From Siphonodentalium dalli (lineage: Eukaryota; Mollusca; Scaphopoda; Gadilida; Siphonodentaliidae), in NCBI GenBank assembly GCA_032622095.1, contig CP136061.1, forward strand, positions 117,252,754-117,316,753: a DNA stretch of 64,000 nt, in the 5' to 3' direction. Position 1 is the first letter of the stretch; each line of letters opens with the position of its first letter. Of this stretch, positions 23,428 through 35,949 are shown one piece after another. The position numbers and the translations under genes are program-made. The notes beneath the pieces are model-generated. The model was not told the DNA's origin. It searched no databases and worked only from the letters and a program-made list of their open reading frames with translations.

Positions 23428-24285
23428 TACCCATATAAAAATGTACCTGGGTAAATCCACCCAGGTTTTTTGGGCCGAAACCCAGGTAAAATCTATCTAC
23501 CAAGACATCCACCAACCATCAAGACCCCGCGAAACCTGGGTTTTTACCATGATTTACCCACCTGAAACCGGATAAAAACCCTGGTATTGATAAACCTGGG
23601 TGTAATTACCCAGGTGACCACACCCAGGTGTACCCTACCTGGGTGTTTCCTACCCAGGTGTACCCTGGTGTTTCCTACCTGGGTGTTTCCCCACCCAAGT
23701 GTACCATGGTGTTATTCACCCAGGTTTACCCTGATGTTTCCTACCTGGGTGTTTCCCACCCAGGTTACCTTGGTGTTATTCACCCAGGTGTACCCTGGTG
23801 TTTCCTACCTGGGTGTTTCCCACCCAGGTTACCTTGGTGTTATTCACCCAGGTGTACCCTGGTGTTTCCTACCTGGGTGTTCCCACCTAGGTGTACCTTG
23901 GTGTTATTCACCCAGGTGTACCCTGATGTTTCCTACCTGGGTGTTTCCCACCAGGTGTAACTTTCCAACCCAGGTGTACCTTGGTGTTTTCTTACGCCGG
24001 TGTACCTTGGTGTTTTCTTACCCAGGTGGATTTCCCATTGAGATGCACCTGGGTTAGAAAACCCCAAGGTACACCCAGGTAAGGAAACACCAAGGTACAC
24101 CTGGGCAGGAAAACACCAAGGTACACCTGGGTAAGAAAACACCAAGGTACACCTGGGTAAGAAAACACCAAGGTACAACTGGGTGGGAAACACCAAGGTA
24201 CACATGGGTAGGAAACACCAAGGAACACCTGGGTGAATAACACCAAGGTACACCTGGGTGGGGATACCAAAGTTAAATGACGAGG
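23428..24285. repeat. CCCAGGTGTA array with inverted halves and a terminal repeat
   Basis: Begins with a 30-bp terminus (TACCCATATAAAAATG, then TACCTGGGTAAATC). It then carries dozens of copies of a ~12-35 bp unit built on ACCCAGGTGTACC(T/C)TGGTGT. From about 23600 to 24045 the units run forward and from 24050 to 24270 reversed. Long Pro/Thr/Val-rich open frames here arise from the repeat and are not genes. Confidence 0.75.
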
Positions 24286-25356
24286 ATGGCAATGAAGTAG
24301 ATTTTGATGGGATGCAGGGGTATTGTTATCAATGGAGTTGTTTTAGTATAATAGAACATTAAGGAAACTGATTGTGCAGCAATACAAGTTTATTCAAGGA
24401 CAACAAACTAACTAAAGATAAAATACATGTATAGAAACACATGTAATATATAAATATATAAACTCATTAAACTGCATGGGTTAAAACTTACTGACAACAA
24501 GAGTTGGGTTAAAATTTTGATTAAAAAACACTTGCAAAGTCCCTCTTCATACATGTATATGGTATGTTAGGCAAGTTACATGTACATGTAGTTGCAATGT
24601 ATACCGGTACATGACATACCGGTGGACACAAACATCATTATTTTAGTTCCAATGTCATTTACCAGAATACATGTACATGTTGTACCTTGCAACTACATCT
24701 ACAGTGAGGTAGTTTTGTCTCATTTAAAGTTTCTAAATGGGTTTCTCCCTTTGAATGACATAAACTGATGTGAGTATACACACGAGCTGTGGTGTGAAAT
24801 ACACACCAAAAAATTATTTCTTAGTCTGAGGACATGTTTCCTGTCATTTTCTTACTGCTTACAAATATAGATTTGTAATAATGTGCTGTAATGCTCCAGA
24901 AATAGTCATATTTTGTCCTGGTTCATAAGAACATATTATTTCTTAGTGTTAGAAGGACATGTTGTCTGTTATTATTTGACTCATAAACCCCCAAATGTAC
25001 ATGTAAACAGAACATTTGGGAAAGAGACACACCATCTTTATCCTTTTTTATATCAGTACTCAGTAGCAATATTGATCAGATAGCAAAATATGCTATAAAT
25101 AGATTTCAGATGGTAGAGATTAAACAATCACATTAATTGCACCAACTCGAAACAGTTAACATACCCTGTAGAATACAGACTATGATCAAGGAGGGTGTCA
25201 CACACACCCCCACCCCGCTTTGGTATGCGATATTCAAGCCATTTTCAGGTGGTATGCTATATACATGTACATACCCAATGTTATCTGGTACTAGGATTTC
25301 ACACGGAAATATAACCGGCATTCACGATTCAGCAAAAAGGCTAGTATGCAGATATA
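24286..25356. other. Noncoding, palindrome-rich stretch
   Basis: Several ACATGTACATGT-type self-complementary words (24540-24690, 25255) and no coding signal. Confidence 0.45.
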
Positions 25357-26074
25357 AGTGTCGGCGATCACGGTTGTCCCCGGTTTACCCGGCTGCGGTG
25401 TAAATCGGGGACAACCGGGATCGTGTGCGCCGACACTTTGGGCCGGTTTTTGTCGGATCCGATTTAACCGGACCGATCAAACTGAGTTTGATTTCATCCG
25501 GAAAAACCGGCTCGTGACAATGGCAACGCGCGTGTTTTGCTTGTCACATGACCAAAACATCATTCAAAATGTCGGAATAGTTAGCAGCGACCGCTATTCG
25601 AAAATTATGTCAAGAATTCTGATCCATCGACAAGTAACAACTGCTGGTAGACCTATGGGCAGAAAATAGGTGCCCGTATATAGTAATCGCAACAAGAAGG
25701 TGGTAGCTGCGGAAAGGTAGTTTACGCCAATTTACGGCTATTGGCAGTATTCACAGTATTGCCCGTGACCTCAAATTCAATATATTATTATTAATATTAT
25801 ATATTCATTCAGTTTATTATTAATAAATATTAGTCTTTAGAAATACATATTAATATAAATCACCATGACTAGCTATAGTAAATGTCTAGATCGGCTGACC
25901 ACACCAGTTGGCTATTTACTACAGTGAGCGTAGGCATAGCATGCATACGACCGGAGTGAAAATCGGACTCGTGTGCGCTGAACCCCCCCCCCCCCCCCCC
26001 CCCGATTTTATCGGGCCCGATTTACACCGCAGCCGGGTAAACCGGGGACAACTGTGATCGTGTGCGCCGACACT
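25357..26074. mobile_element. MITE with GC-rich termini
   Basis: AGTGTCGGCGATCACGG ... CCGGTTTACCCGGCTGCGG on the left is mirrored by the right end (GATCGTGTGCGCCGACACT). The left terminus itself is an 81-bp hairpin (25357-25437) with the same AGTGTCGGCG/CGCCGACACT tips. A 20-odd-base poly-C run lies near 25982. No clear target duplication. Confidence 0.6.
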
Positions 26075-26204
26075 AATAGCAGAAAATTATACAAATTTTG
26101 AGTATTTTCCAGCTTAAACAGACCCAAGTGATATATTTTTATCTAATTCAGTCTAATGGCTCTTGATATGTTGATGTTTTGGATACTATTTCAGCAAATG
26201 TGAG

Positions 26205-26545
26205 AAAAAGTGGCTTAATTGGGGCATCAGCTTGTCTGAAAAATATATCAAGGTCCCCTAAATCCGATACTACATTTCAGAACAATCCAACCAGTGTCCC
26301 ATGAAATGGTGGATAATAAACTATCATACCAAATTTGATTCAGATTTGATCACACAAACTAAAATTATGATGCGGAAACCAGAAATTAACACGATTCTAA
26401 GTCGAAAAAGGGCCATAACTCTCGCAAAAATGGGCGGAGCACACCCATATTCGAACTTGACCTGTATTTTGGTCTGATAAACTTACATACCACATTTGGT
26501 TCAGATATGATCACACAAACTGAAGTTATCATCCGGAAACCTACA
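26205..26545 (+). repeat. Second array of the 7733 tandem family
   Basis: About two and a half units with AAAAGGGCCATAACTC, TTCGAACTTGACCTG and ATCATCCGGAAACC. The Harbinger-like MITE at 26571 follows close behind. Confidence 0.7.
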
Positions 26546-26570
26546 ATTTTCAAAGTTTAAATGTCTATTA

Positions 26571-26957
26571 GGCGACACCAATTTTTAAGTCTGGTTTACG
26601 AACATGTGGGCTGATGTGGGGAGAACAAAAGTAGATGCAGGAGGGAAAAAAATAAAAATAAAAAAAATTGTCCCCCCAATTTATATCAAGTAAATCTTGA
26701 AATTTTACATAAATTTTACAAAAATTGTGAAAAAAAACTTTTCGAATGAAATTCTGAACCAAACAAGACATTTCTTGTCATGAAATACATGAAAATATGG
26801 ATCTGCAAATGATCATAAGCAGAACCGGATGCGACAGCACATGAATATCAGTACGCATGTAATTTTTTTTGGGACAAAAAAGTTAATTTTTTTTTCATGA
26901 AATGGAAAAAAAGTTGTAGGAGGTGTTCGTAAACCGGACTTAAAAAATGGTGTCGCC
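26571..26957. mobile_element. PIF/Harbinger-like MITE, copy 1
   Basis: GGCGACACCAATTTTTAAGT ... ACTTAAAAAATGGTGTCGCC. TTA is duplicated on both flanks, matching the TWA rule of PIF/Harbinger elements. Noncoding. Confidence 0.75.
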
Positions 26958-26987
26958 TTATGTGTATATAACTCATATAGCTAACTA

Positions 26988-28315
26988 TTAAAGGTGCTCA
27001 ATCAGATTCGATGGTCCCCATATAATTAGATTCCAACAACAACATTTTTTTTAGAAATGCTGCTTCAGTTATCAGAACCGATTAATTGCCCAAAAATAAT
27101 GCTAACCACTGTCAACTACATGTATAGTATAAAATTGCCTGATACGTTATATTTATCAACATGCTGTTCGACGAAGTTTGACCTTATTATCAACACAAAG
27201 CCTCTTCATTTTAGAGTTATCCATCTTCATCCGCAATTTGGTCTGAGACCGTCAGCTCGTCAAATTTTTCTGGGCCACTATTAACCCTTTACCCAACAGA
27301 ACGGCCCTGTGCCAATGCATTCTCTTATATATGCGAGTCGACCATAGGTCGCCTCGCATATATAAGAGAATGCATTGGCTTAACACATTAAAAATTATAA
27401 AATTGTTAAAGAATGTAAGAAAAAATGGTAAAAAGTGTTAAAAAAAGATTTTTTTTAGGCCAATGCATTCTCTTATATATGCGAGGCGACATATGGTCGA
27501 CTCGCATATATAAGAGAATGCATTGGCACAGGGCATAACTGTAACTATCACAATGTGGTCAAGGAGCCGGTTCCAATGATATCCATATTTGTATGGTTCT
27601 ATTGAGACAGACCGAAGATATTTTAGGCTGTTGAAGCTTTATTTGGCCGGTTTTGGCCGGTTTGTTGGGTAAAGGGTTAAGTATCGATGGTGATAAATAT
27701 TAAAATTTCAAAAATCGATATCTAATAACTCTGAGCTTTGATACATGTAGGTGGGTCCCTTGACTTGATTAAAATATTTTTACCCCCCCCCCCCCGATTC
27801 CATATATATGTAAATATCAAATGAGGGGCACTTAATCGGATTATGCAACTTTAAACTGTATTTGAATTTAAAGATGCATAATCCGATTAAGGGCCCCCTG
27901 AATTAATGCTCGCACATTACTATTTATTTGGACTTGGGGGTAAAAGATATTTGGTACGAGTCGAGGAACCCACCTATCAAAGCTCAGAGTTATTAGATAT
28001 CAATTTTTGAAATATACTATTTTTCACGATCAAGAATTAATAGTGGCCCACGGTCTCGGACCAAATTTCAGATGAAGATGGATAACTCTAAAATCAAGAG
28101 GCTTTCTGTTGATCATAAGGCCAAATTTTGTAGAACAACATGTTGATAAATAACATATGTCAGGCAATTGTATACTTTAGTTGACAGTGGTTAGCATTAT
28201 TTTAGGGCAATTAATCAATTCTGATACCGTAACTGAAGCAGCCTTTCTAAATACAAATGTATGATGTTGGAATCTGATTATATGGATATCATCGAACCGG
28301 ATTGAGTACCTTTAA
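26988..28315. mobile_element. TTAA-flanked MITE, family B copy 3, containing a nested element
   Basis: TTAAAGGTGCTCAATC ... CGGATTGAGTACCTTTAA. A younger TTAA element (27281-27680) interrupts the left half at CCACTATTAA. Compared with the copy at 48085, the host sequence resumes exactly after the second TTAA. The middle duplicates an internal terminus (AAAGATGCATAATCCG near 27869). Confidence 0.75.
27281..27680. mobile_element. piggyBac-like MITE nested in family B
   Basis: TTAACCCTTTACCCAACA ... TGTTGGGTAAAGGGTTAA. Two inner hairpins are each made of GCATTCTCTTATATATGCGA and its complement. Confidence 0.85.
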
Positions 28316-28995
28316 AATGAACTGTATCCAGTATAAACATGTTAAACCTGATAATTAATTAGAGCATGCAGTCCCTGTTGACATGCGGTATCCGCTGGTA
28401 ATCTTACCACAGTAATATGTGTTAACTGTGATAACCAAGTTAATTGTTTTTACCACAAAAATTCTGAATTCTATCTAGACATTTTGAAACAATAAAAAAA
28501 AATTCTGGTGTGGTTACAATGTCAACTTAAAAACAAAATTCATATAAACATCGCATGAAAAATACAGCCTAACTGCAAATGTGAGGTGGACCACATTCTG
28601 CGGCAGTATAACTGACTGCGGTTGATCGCATGAACACGCCTGAATACTGCAGTAATACCCGGTGGTCAACCTTTATAAGGCGAGTTGATTAATTAAAGCA
28701 TAGCTGTAATTTTACATGTATGTTCTATAGACTTTGTTGGGAAAGAGAATATAGCTGTGCGACAATGGATGATATTTCCCCACCTCAGCAGGTGTCGAGT
28801 ACAGAAAAATATACCAAACATACCGGTAGTCTGTTAATCCTGATGAGCTAAGTTAGAAATTTTTCAATCGAAACCTCATAAAAAAAAATATAAATTCAGT
28901 TCTCAATTTTCGAACACTTCTAGGAAATTGTTCAAAAATATTGTTAAAAGATGCCCATTCGATTTGACACTGTAAATATACCCTGTTCGAGTGTT
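28316..28995. other. Noncoding stretch
   Basis: No gene, terminal repeat or tandem unit seen. Confidence 0.45.
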
Positions 28996-29103
28996 CCTGC
29001 TAATGTGCTGTGATGCGGTTGGGTCCTGCTTAATTGCTATGAATTGCACTACCCGCATCATAGCAATTCAGCAGGACCATCAGCATCATAGCATATTAGC
29101 AGG
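28996..29103. repeat. 108-bp imperfect palindrome
   Basis: CCTGCTAATGTGCTGTGATG pairs with CATCATAGCATATTAGCAGG, and GTCCTGCTTAATTGCTATGA with TCATAGCAATTCAGCAGGAC. Each arm is itself a near-tandem pair. Confidence 0.6.
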
Positions 29104-29537
29104 ACCACTTGGCCAGTGGTAAAATACTAAAATAGTTTGTTTTCCATACGGATATGTGTTTTCAAATAATCATGTAATGATATCTAACATACATGTATAT
29201 GATCCTATTTATAGGTTTTATTCATCACGGCCAGATAAACTTTGTATACAGACAGTTTTACCAAACTTAGAATTTTTATTAGGTGCTTTCATTGTAGCTG
29301 TAATTACTAGTATTAAAAGAGTGCTCAATAAAGTTTGTTTTATCATTTATGCTCATTTGGAATTTGGATGCTATTTAATTCTGTTTATCTATATAATTGG
29401 CTGCACTGCTAAATTTTGACTCATTTCAGTCATTTGATGTCAGTACATGTAGTTGTCCATCGAAATGGCGAACACAACCAAAGACAAATTACAAGAGGAA
29501 AGACAACAAATAAATTTGATGTGCACTAAAACAGATA

Positions 29538-29699
29538 CAGTAGTGCCCTACGAAATCGACCCCTTAACCACAGCAGAATTATGTGTAACTTTTCAGGATT
29601 TAGTCGGATATATGGCTTGTTGCCATTCATCGGAAAGCTCTCCCCGAGTTACCCGTAATTCTGCTGTGGTTAAGGAATCGATTAATTAGAGCATTACTG
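29538..29699. mobile_element. Mariner-like MITE, internally deleted
   Basis: CAGTAGTGCCCTACGAAATC ... TTAGAGCATTACTG with TA on both sides. Part of the second arm is missing. Confidence 0.7.
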
Positions 29700-29701
29700 T
29701 A

Positions 29702-31180
29702 GTTACAAATGTATGTCTAGCCTCTTGTGAAGTGTTGTGTCACTAATAAGATCTTTAATTCACATACACATGTACATGTACTATATACCCGTTCAAGCGT
29801 TTACAAGTGTCAGTCATCGAGAAACTGACCAAAAGTTTTGGTAGTATATAATATAGGCTAGCACTGCACCTGGGCTACATGTACATGTACTGTAAGTGAT
29901 TATAATGTACTATTTTTATATTCTGCCGTGAAAGTGTTGCTGAATGAAATTTAAGTTTACCCCGATATTCTAAGTCCGCTCGACTAAGATGGGGTTTTTC
30001 TCGAAAACTGATATCTGAATATACATGTCGTCTTCCACTGGTTGGTATTCCCTCTAAATTGACTAATTTTAACTGATTAGATTAGCCCTGGTATGGACAA
30101 CTCTAACTGTTATAGCCCGATGAGCGGTTTACTGCAAACAGCAGTGATGATATGATGACCAGCGTTGTGCATGGCATATGTTGATCCAGGTAAGAATGCT
30201 ACCATACATTCCAAACATTCATTAAATATCTTATTAATAGTAACCCAAACTACACAAGAGACTAGTATAACTAAGATTGGGCTCGATTAATGATGTGACA
30301 CTTTCAGTACTTCATTTACTAGTAGCCTGGTACTGGTGGGCCTGGCTACAGATACTTGTTTGGCATGTTTGAGGCCTGTGGCACAAGGGCAGCAGAATCA
30401 ATTAAAATTTCTCTTATTGTAGTGTAGTACATGTACATGAATAGTACCGGTAGTACAGCACACACAGAGGTATGTATAGTACCGGCACATGTACATGTAT
30501 TCTCTCTGTTTTCACACATGTTTTTTTCAATTTAACAACATGAGTCTTTTATGACACATACTAAAGTGAAAGTAGGCCTACATGTATATAATGTGCACAC
30601 AGTATACCGGTACATGTACTGATATATTACATTGCAATACAGTCCGAGTACAATGATATAGCAAAATTATGCATAGTAGAATAACAACCTTTTGTACAAA
30701 CAGTCCTGACAATGATATACCGGGATATCATGGTGATAGTTCATACATTTGGAATCAGCGAATACCCGAGTTTGTGGTTAGACCGCTTCATGCGATGTTT
30801 ATGTGAATTTTTATTTTTAAGTCGGCATTGCATACGGTAGTCCTATAAACCACACCAGAGAATAGCAAATGTCGGCCAGTGACCAACTTCTTATGTTTAT
30901 GCAATCGATACAATCAGGTTCTGCTTTTGATGTCCAGTTCGATATTTGTGGTGTGTTCTTGTGCAAAAATATAATTCTAACTAATGCGCCAAAAATCAGG
31001 TTTATAAATTTATCCATTCTTGAGCAAGAGCAACTCGTAAAACTTGTATGGTATAACATTCCAAACTGAGTATTTCTGCTATCGAACCATATGATAATAA
31101 TGTTGAACCGGACATCGAAATCTGAACCGCATTTATGGATTGCAGCACGTGATGTTGAATAAACAGTTATAGAGGATATA
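29702..31180. other. Noncoding, ACATGTACATGT-rich stretch
   Basis: Many short self-complementary words (TACATGTACATGTA, CCGGTACATGTA). Two overlapping 66- and 80-codon frames on opposite strands at 30817-31069 have no recognised domain. Confidence 0.4.
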
Positions 31181-31397
31181 CAGTAATGCTCTAATTAATC
31201 GACTCCTTAACTACAGCAGAATTATGGGTAACTTTTCAGGATTTAGTCGGAAATATGGGTTGATGCCATTCATCGGAAAGCTCTCGATGAGAGCTTTCCG
31301 ATGAATGGCAACAAGCCATATTTCGGACTAAATCCTGAAAAGTTACCCATAATTCTGCTGTAGATAAGGAGTCGATTAATTAGCTCTAGAGTTACTG
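31181..31397. mobile_element. Mariner-like fold-back MITE, copy
   Basis: CAGTAATGCTCTAATTAATC ... CTAGAGTTACTG with TA on both sides and a full hairpin. Confidence 0.8.
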
Positions 31398-32870
31398 TAA
31401 CATGTTTTATAATATACAAATGTATACTGTATGGGAAACATCAGAGGTTTACAAAGTAATAAAAACAGTTTATTTGTTCTTTATTCTTGTGGTTATATAC
31501 ACATACATGTATTCTAAAAATAAATGTCCTTTACAACGTGGATCAATGAAATGCGGTTGTTGCATTTAAAATGCATTGAGGGTGCATTGTGTCACGCCAC
31601 TTTGTAAATGCCTTAATGACAGCATTTAAATTAAATGCACTGCATTGGGAATAATCGCAGTCGCATTGAAATTACCGATCATTGCGCCGAAAAAGTATAC
31701 TAGTATGAACACCCAAATAACGATACGATAGTGTATAGTGTATTTTGCAATTTTAGTTTTAATTTTGTTTAATTTAAATTCACATCTGAATAATTCTGTG
31801 TTATTTTCCCACTCCTGGTGTACATGTATATGTTCGGAATCGGACATTCATGATGTAGTTTTCCATTCAAAATGGAATAAACATAAATAAACACTGTTGA
31901 CATTAATTGTTTTATAATCAGAATCTGAGAATCATGATTCTCATTTTGACTCTAGTAAAAAGTCGTGATTCCCTGTAGAAAGTGAAACACTAACATTTTG
32001 ATTATTGCAAAACATCTGATGGATTTTAAGGCCTGCATCAAGACATTTGTTTGTGAATAAAATTTCAATAAATCAAGGTAAATGTGTTAAAATATGAACG
32101 CATTTACAAATGCGTTGCTCCAAAATCGCAAAGTAGATTCGAACATGTGGTCGCTTTTCTAAGAAATTTGTGAGTGGTCTGTACGTGTACATACATGTAA
32201 GTTACTTGACCAACTACACGAGGAGTCGAGGGACACAATCAATGAGGACGTTTGTACTAAAAAATATTTTTTACGCAAGGAACGAACACAAGGCGAATTT
32301 CTTAATTTATATTATGAGCCAACAAGACAGATCGTAAATCGCTGTTATATGACAATATATGTGGCCATCATAATGGTCGACAGGCATGACCCAACAAAAA
32401 CCAATCTGTCAGGCCAATATAAAGAAGTCGCGACTTATTGCTGGTGGAACCTATTAAAGGCATCGTTCCATTTCGTTAATAACAACTTACATGTAACATT
32501 CACCTCCACCTCTTTACTCTTGGGCTCCAAATAAACATGCATGCACCAGCTGCATGCACGTTTATTATTTTTCTTGGGAACCCCCCCCCCCCCTTGCACA
32601 GTGCTTATTTGGGTCTGCACGTTTATTAATATTTTGAAGCTATGAAAATTTAAATCAGCACAAATTCAAGATTTCTATATGATTCAGATGTAAAAATGAT
32701 CAACACGTCTACATTAGTTACTAGCTAAACAAGACATTTTGTCATATGTGTATACTTTACTGTGAAATTGCGTTTCTTCCGTTCTCCATGAACGGATTCT
32801 CAAAATGTTTGGTTTTCCAAAAAACAAGGATTCGAACTGTCTGAACTTAAGTATATAAATATAAATAATA
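31398..32870. other. Noncoding stretch
   Basis: Apart from a poly-C run at 32581-32593, no structured element or gene is seen. Confidence 0.4.
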
Positions 32871-32996
32871 AACGGCGGATTCAACGTGGTCATGGGTTTT
32901 GACCGCGTTAAAAAAATCAGCAAACTCCGCATGAACCCCGAAGTTAGCTGATTTTTTCTCGCGGTCAAAACCCCATGACCGCATTGAAACCGCCGT
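32871..32996. repeat. 126-bp palindrome
   Basis: AACGGCGGATTCAACGTGGT pairs with GCATTGAAACCGCCGTT, and GTCATGGGTTTTGACCGCG with CGCGGTCAAAACCCCATGAC; AAAATCAGC pairs with GCTGATTTT. GC-richer than its surroundings. Confidence 0.65.
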
Positions 32997-33422
32997 TCAT
33001 TTCTTATATGAATAACACAATTTAAGATTGATGAATTATTTCTTTTGGTTAATTTAATAAACGTACAGGACCAAATAACGATCGTACAGGTGGGAATTTT
33101 ACCTTGATTTTAATAATCGTACATTAGGCACTCAAGAGTACATATTCAAGTATGTGGCAAACCAAAAAAACACCACATGATACATACATGTACCTGTACT
33201 ACATGTTGACTCGTATACTTGAACCTGCTATAAAAATTATTTGGTTAACCTGAAACCACAGCTGATGTTTTGCTCAGAGTTCCCCCTGCACTATTATTTG
33301 GGTATGTACTTTTATTAACTTTCAATGGAATTTCCCCCCTGCACTATTATTTGGGCCTGCACTTTTATTTGGAGCCTGAGAGTAAGTTGCATTGACATTT
33401 ATTTTCACGAATTACCATGCCA

Positions 33423-34673
33423 AGGCCAAAGAAAAAAGATTGTATGTTTCCGGTAACATAGCGAAAAAATTAGGGTAGGTAGGTAGGGAATTTTTTTTAT
33501 TTTATTTTATTTTGATATTTTTTATCCAGCTGCAGGGGGGGGGGTGAAAAAATTTCTTCCGGCACGTATGCCGGGGTGGGTGGGTGGTCAAAGCCACCAA
33601 CAAGCAATTTTTTCCGCAACTAAAAAAAAATTCCTGCTTGTTTTTAGTGTTTTGGCAATGAGTTGGGCTTCAAAACCACTTTGAATCAGAGAAATAATGT
33701 AATTCTAACTGGTAAACTGACTGCAGGCAGTTATCGTGTTGTATTTTGTTGCAAATTTTGAAATCCAAGATGGCCGCTGGCAGCCATGTTTTTTTGGCCG
33801 AATGACCTCAAAATTACTCATTCCTATTTACATGTCCATGTTAACATCCATGATAAATAATATGCACAGAAATTCATATACAGCTGTTTACAGTGAATTT
33901 CCCCCTGCAAATCTCTGTTTTAGTGTTAAAAGGGGGGGTGGGTGTCAAAAAATGGTCGGAAAAAACTGCCGAAAACGGAAAAAAAAATTGGCGGTGGGGG
34001 TGGGTGGGTACAAAAAATGATCGAAAGGGAAAAAATGCCATACGTGCCTGAAATTTTTTTCCGACCCCCCCCCCCCCCCCTGCCAGCTGCAGAAATATTG
34101 AACTACCTCAACCAAAGTGACATAAAATGCCAACCCGTGCCATGGGGAAAGTATTACTTGATCAACACAGTGGAAATATACATTAAGATTGATAAAAAAT
34201 CAAACTTACTTCATGCTTACGTATGTTTTTTATTATTCACATACCACATTTTCATAAATTTGGCTATAAACTTGGTACAAAATTGATGTCACTAACTTTT
34301 TATAAGAATTTTACCAATAATACCGCCATTATACCGTACTTGTATTGTGACGATTACATCCCATTGTCTGGGGGTAGCCAGTACGCCCACCGAGCATGCC
34401 TGGTTTTTGGAAACAGTAGCTACATGTATACCCCTAATATATGCAGTGATAACCTCTGTACATGTATATATACAGATACACACCCACCATGTCTGTTGAT
34501 AGTGTTCCATAAGTCCCAAACAAGACATAAAGCAGGCAGGAGATCCACTCTCAGGAAATTAAAATTGCGAAAATTTTGACTTTTCTCAAAATATCAATAA
34601 AAAGTTTAGGGTCGGCGGGTTATTTTTAGGGTCGGTCGATGTACGGAAACATAGTATCTTTTTTCTCTGGCCT
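33423..34673. mobile_element. 1.25-kb element with GGCCARAGAAAAAAGAT termini
   Basis: AGGCCAAAGAAAAAAGATTG then TATGTTTCCGG at the left; the inverted right end is AGGCCAGAGAAAAAAGATAC then TATGTTTCCG. The interior has G-runs and T-runs and no domain. No target duplication is clear and the superfamily is unassigned. Confidence 0.6.
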
Positions 34674-34847
34674 AAGGAACATTGCAACTGGTTTGAAGTA
34701 ACATGACCGCGTTGCGTCAACACTGGAACTGCATTGATGGTAATTTTCAACATGGTCTCACTGAGGTTCTATCAAATATAAATACTAGTATGGTTGAGGG
34801 AGACAATTATTTTGAGAATATGTGAACCTGTGTTAACATGAGCCTAA

Positions 34848-35196
34848 GGCGACACCAATTTTTAAGTCTGGTTTACGAACACCTCCTACAAAATTTAACT
34901 TTTTTTGTCCCAAAATATTTTACACGCGTACTGATTTTCATGTGCTGTCGCATCCGGTTCTGCTTATGATCATTTACAGTTTCATGTATTTCATGACAAG
35001 ATATGTCTTGTTTGGTTTGAACAGAATTTCATTCAAAAACATTTTTTCACAATTTTTGTAAAATTTATGTAAAATTCCACGATTTACTTGATATAAATTG
35101 GGGGGACAATCTTTTTTATTTTTATTTTTTTCCCTCCTGCATCTACTTTTTTTCTCCCCACATTATCGTAAACCAGACTTAAAAATTGGTGTCGCT
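34848..35196. mobile_element. PIF/Harbinger-like MITE, copy 2
   Basis: GGCGACACCAATTTTTAAGT ... ACTTAAAAATTGGTGTCGCT. TAA flanks both sides. Its interior is inverted relative to the copy at 26571. Confidence 0.75.
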
Positions 35197-35500
35197 TAAA
35201 TATCATCTGATGGAGTCAAAATCATTGAACCGTCACTTATGCATGCACATGTAGTCTTGATGTTGAGTCTGGCTTTCATCATTTTCATTAGTTTTACTGT
35301 TATCCACCAAAGGTTGAGGTGTTATGGAACAACTGTATGACATCGTATACTGTTATCTTCCGAGTAAATATGGAGTCTCTAATTCTTTTATCAGTCACGC
35401 ATCTACTCATCAAATAGTATAATCCTTAAATATTTGTAGTCCAGGTGATCTCGACTGCACAGTACATGTATAAACATTCATCTGCAGTGTGTTTTAAATT

Positions 35501-35700
35501 TCTTTGCCGTGTAACAACTGTTGTCCCAAGTTTCAATGCCTTGTCCTCCTGGTATGTAGGGATTACCAATTTACCATTGCCGTGTTTTAATTTGCAATTT
35601 TGATGATGACGCTCACTTGTCGATAATTTTCTTTGTCGTGTAACAACTGTTGTACCAAGTTTCTACGCCGCGTCCTCCTGGTATTTAGGGATTACTGGTG
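35501..35700. repeat. Two-copy tandem repeat (~128 bp)
   Basis: GTGTAACAACTGTTGT(C/A)CCAAG and GTCCTCCTGGTAT appear twice, 128 bp apart. Confidence 0.55.
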
Positions 35701-35949
35701 CCTTTAATAGTGATGCATCATTGCCAGTTAATGTACATTAGAGTGGAACTGAATTAACAATGTCACATTGACACAGTACTCAGTTAACTTGAGTTAAGAC
35801 CAGTAAAACAGCAAAAGTATTATTGTACAGCAGGCTTTATATCACTATCAGTACTTACTACATGTACAGACCCCTTACTATCGTGGATCAATCTGAATCT
35901 GAACGCTGCAGATCCCAATTCTGGTAATTTCGCAGCGGGCGAGAGAGTC

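Noticed and set aside
23587-24292. Four long overlapping open frames (90-156 codons) on both strands, rich in Pro, Thr and Val.
   Set aside because: They are translations of the CCCAGGTGTA array; both strands are open equally and no frame is favoured.
33736-34286. Overlapping 94- and 114-codon frames within the GGCCARAG element.
   Set aside because: Dominated by Lys/Gly/Pro runs from homopolymers, with no family resemblance.
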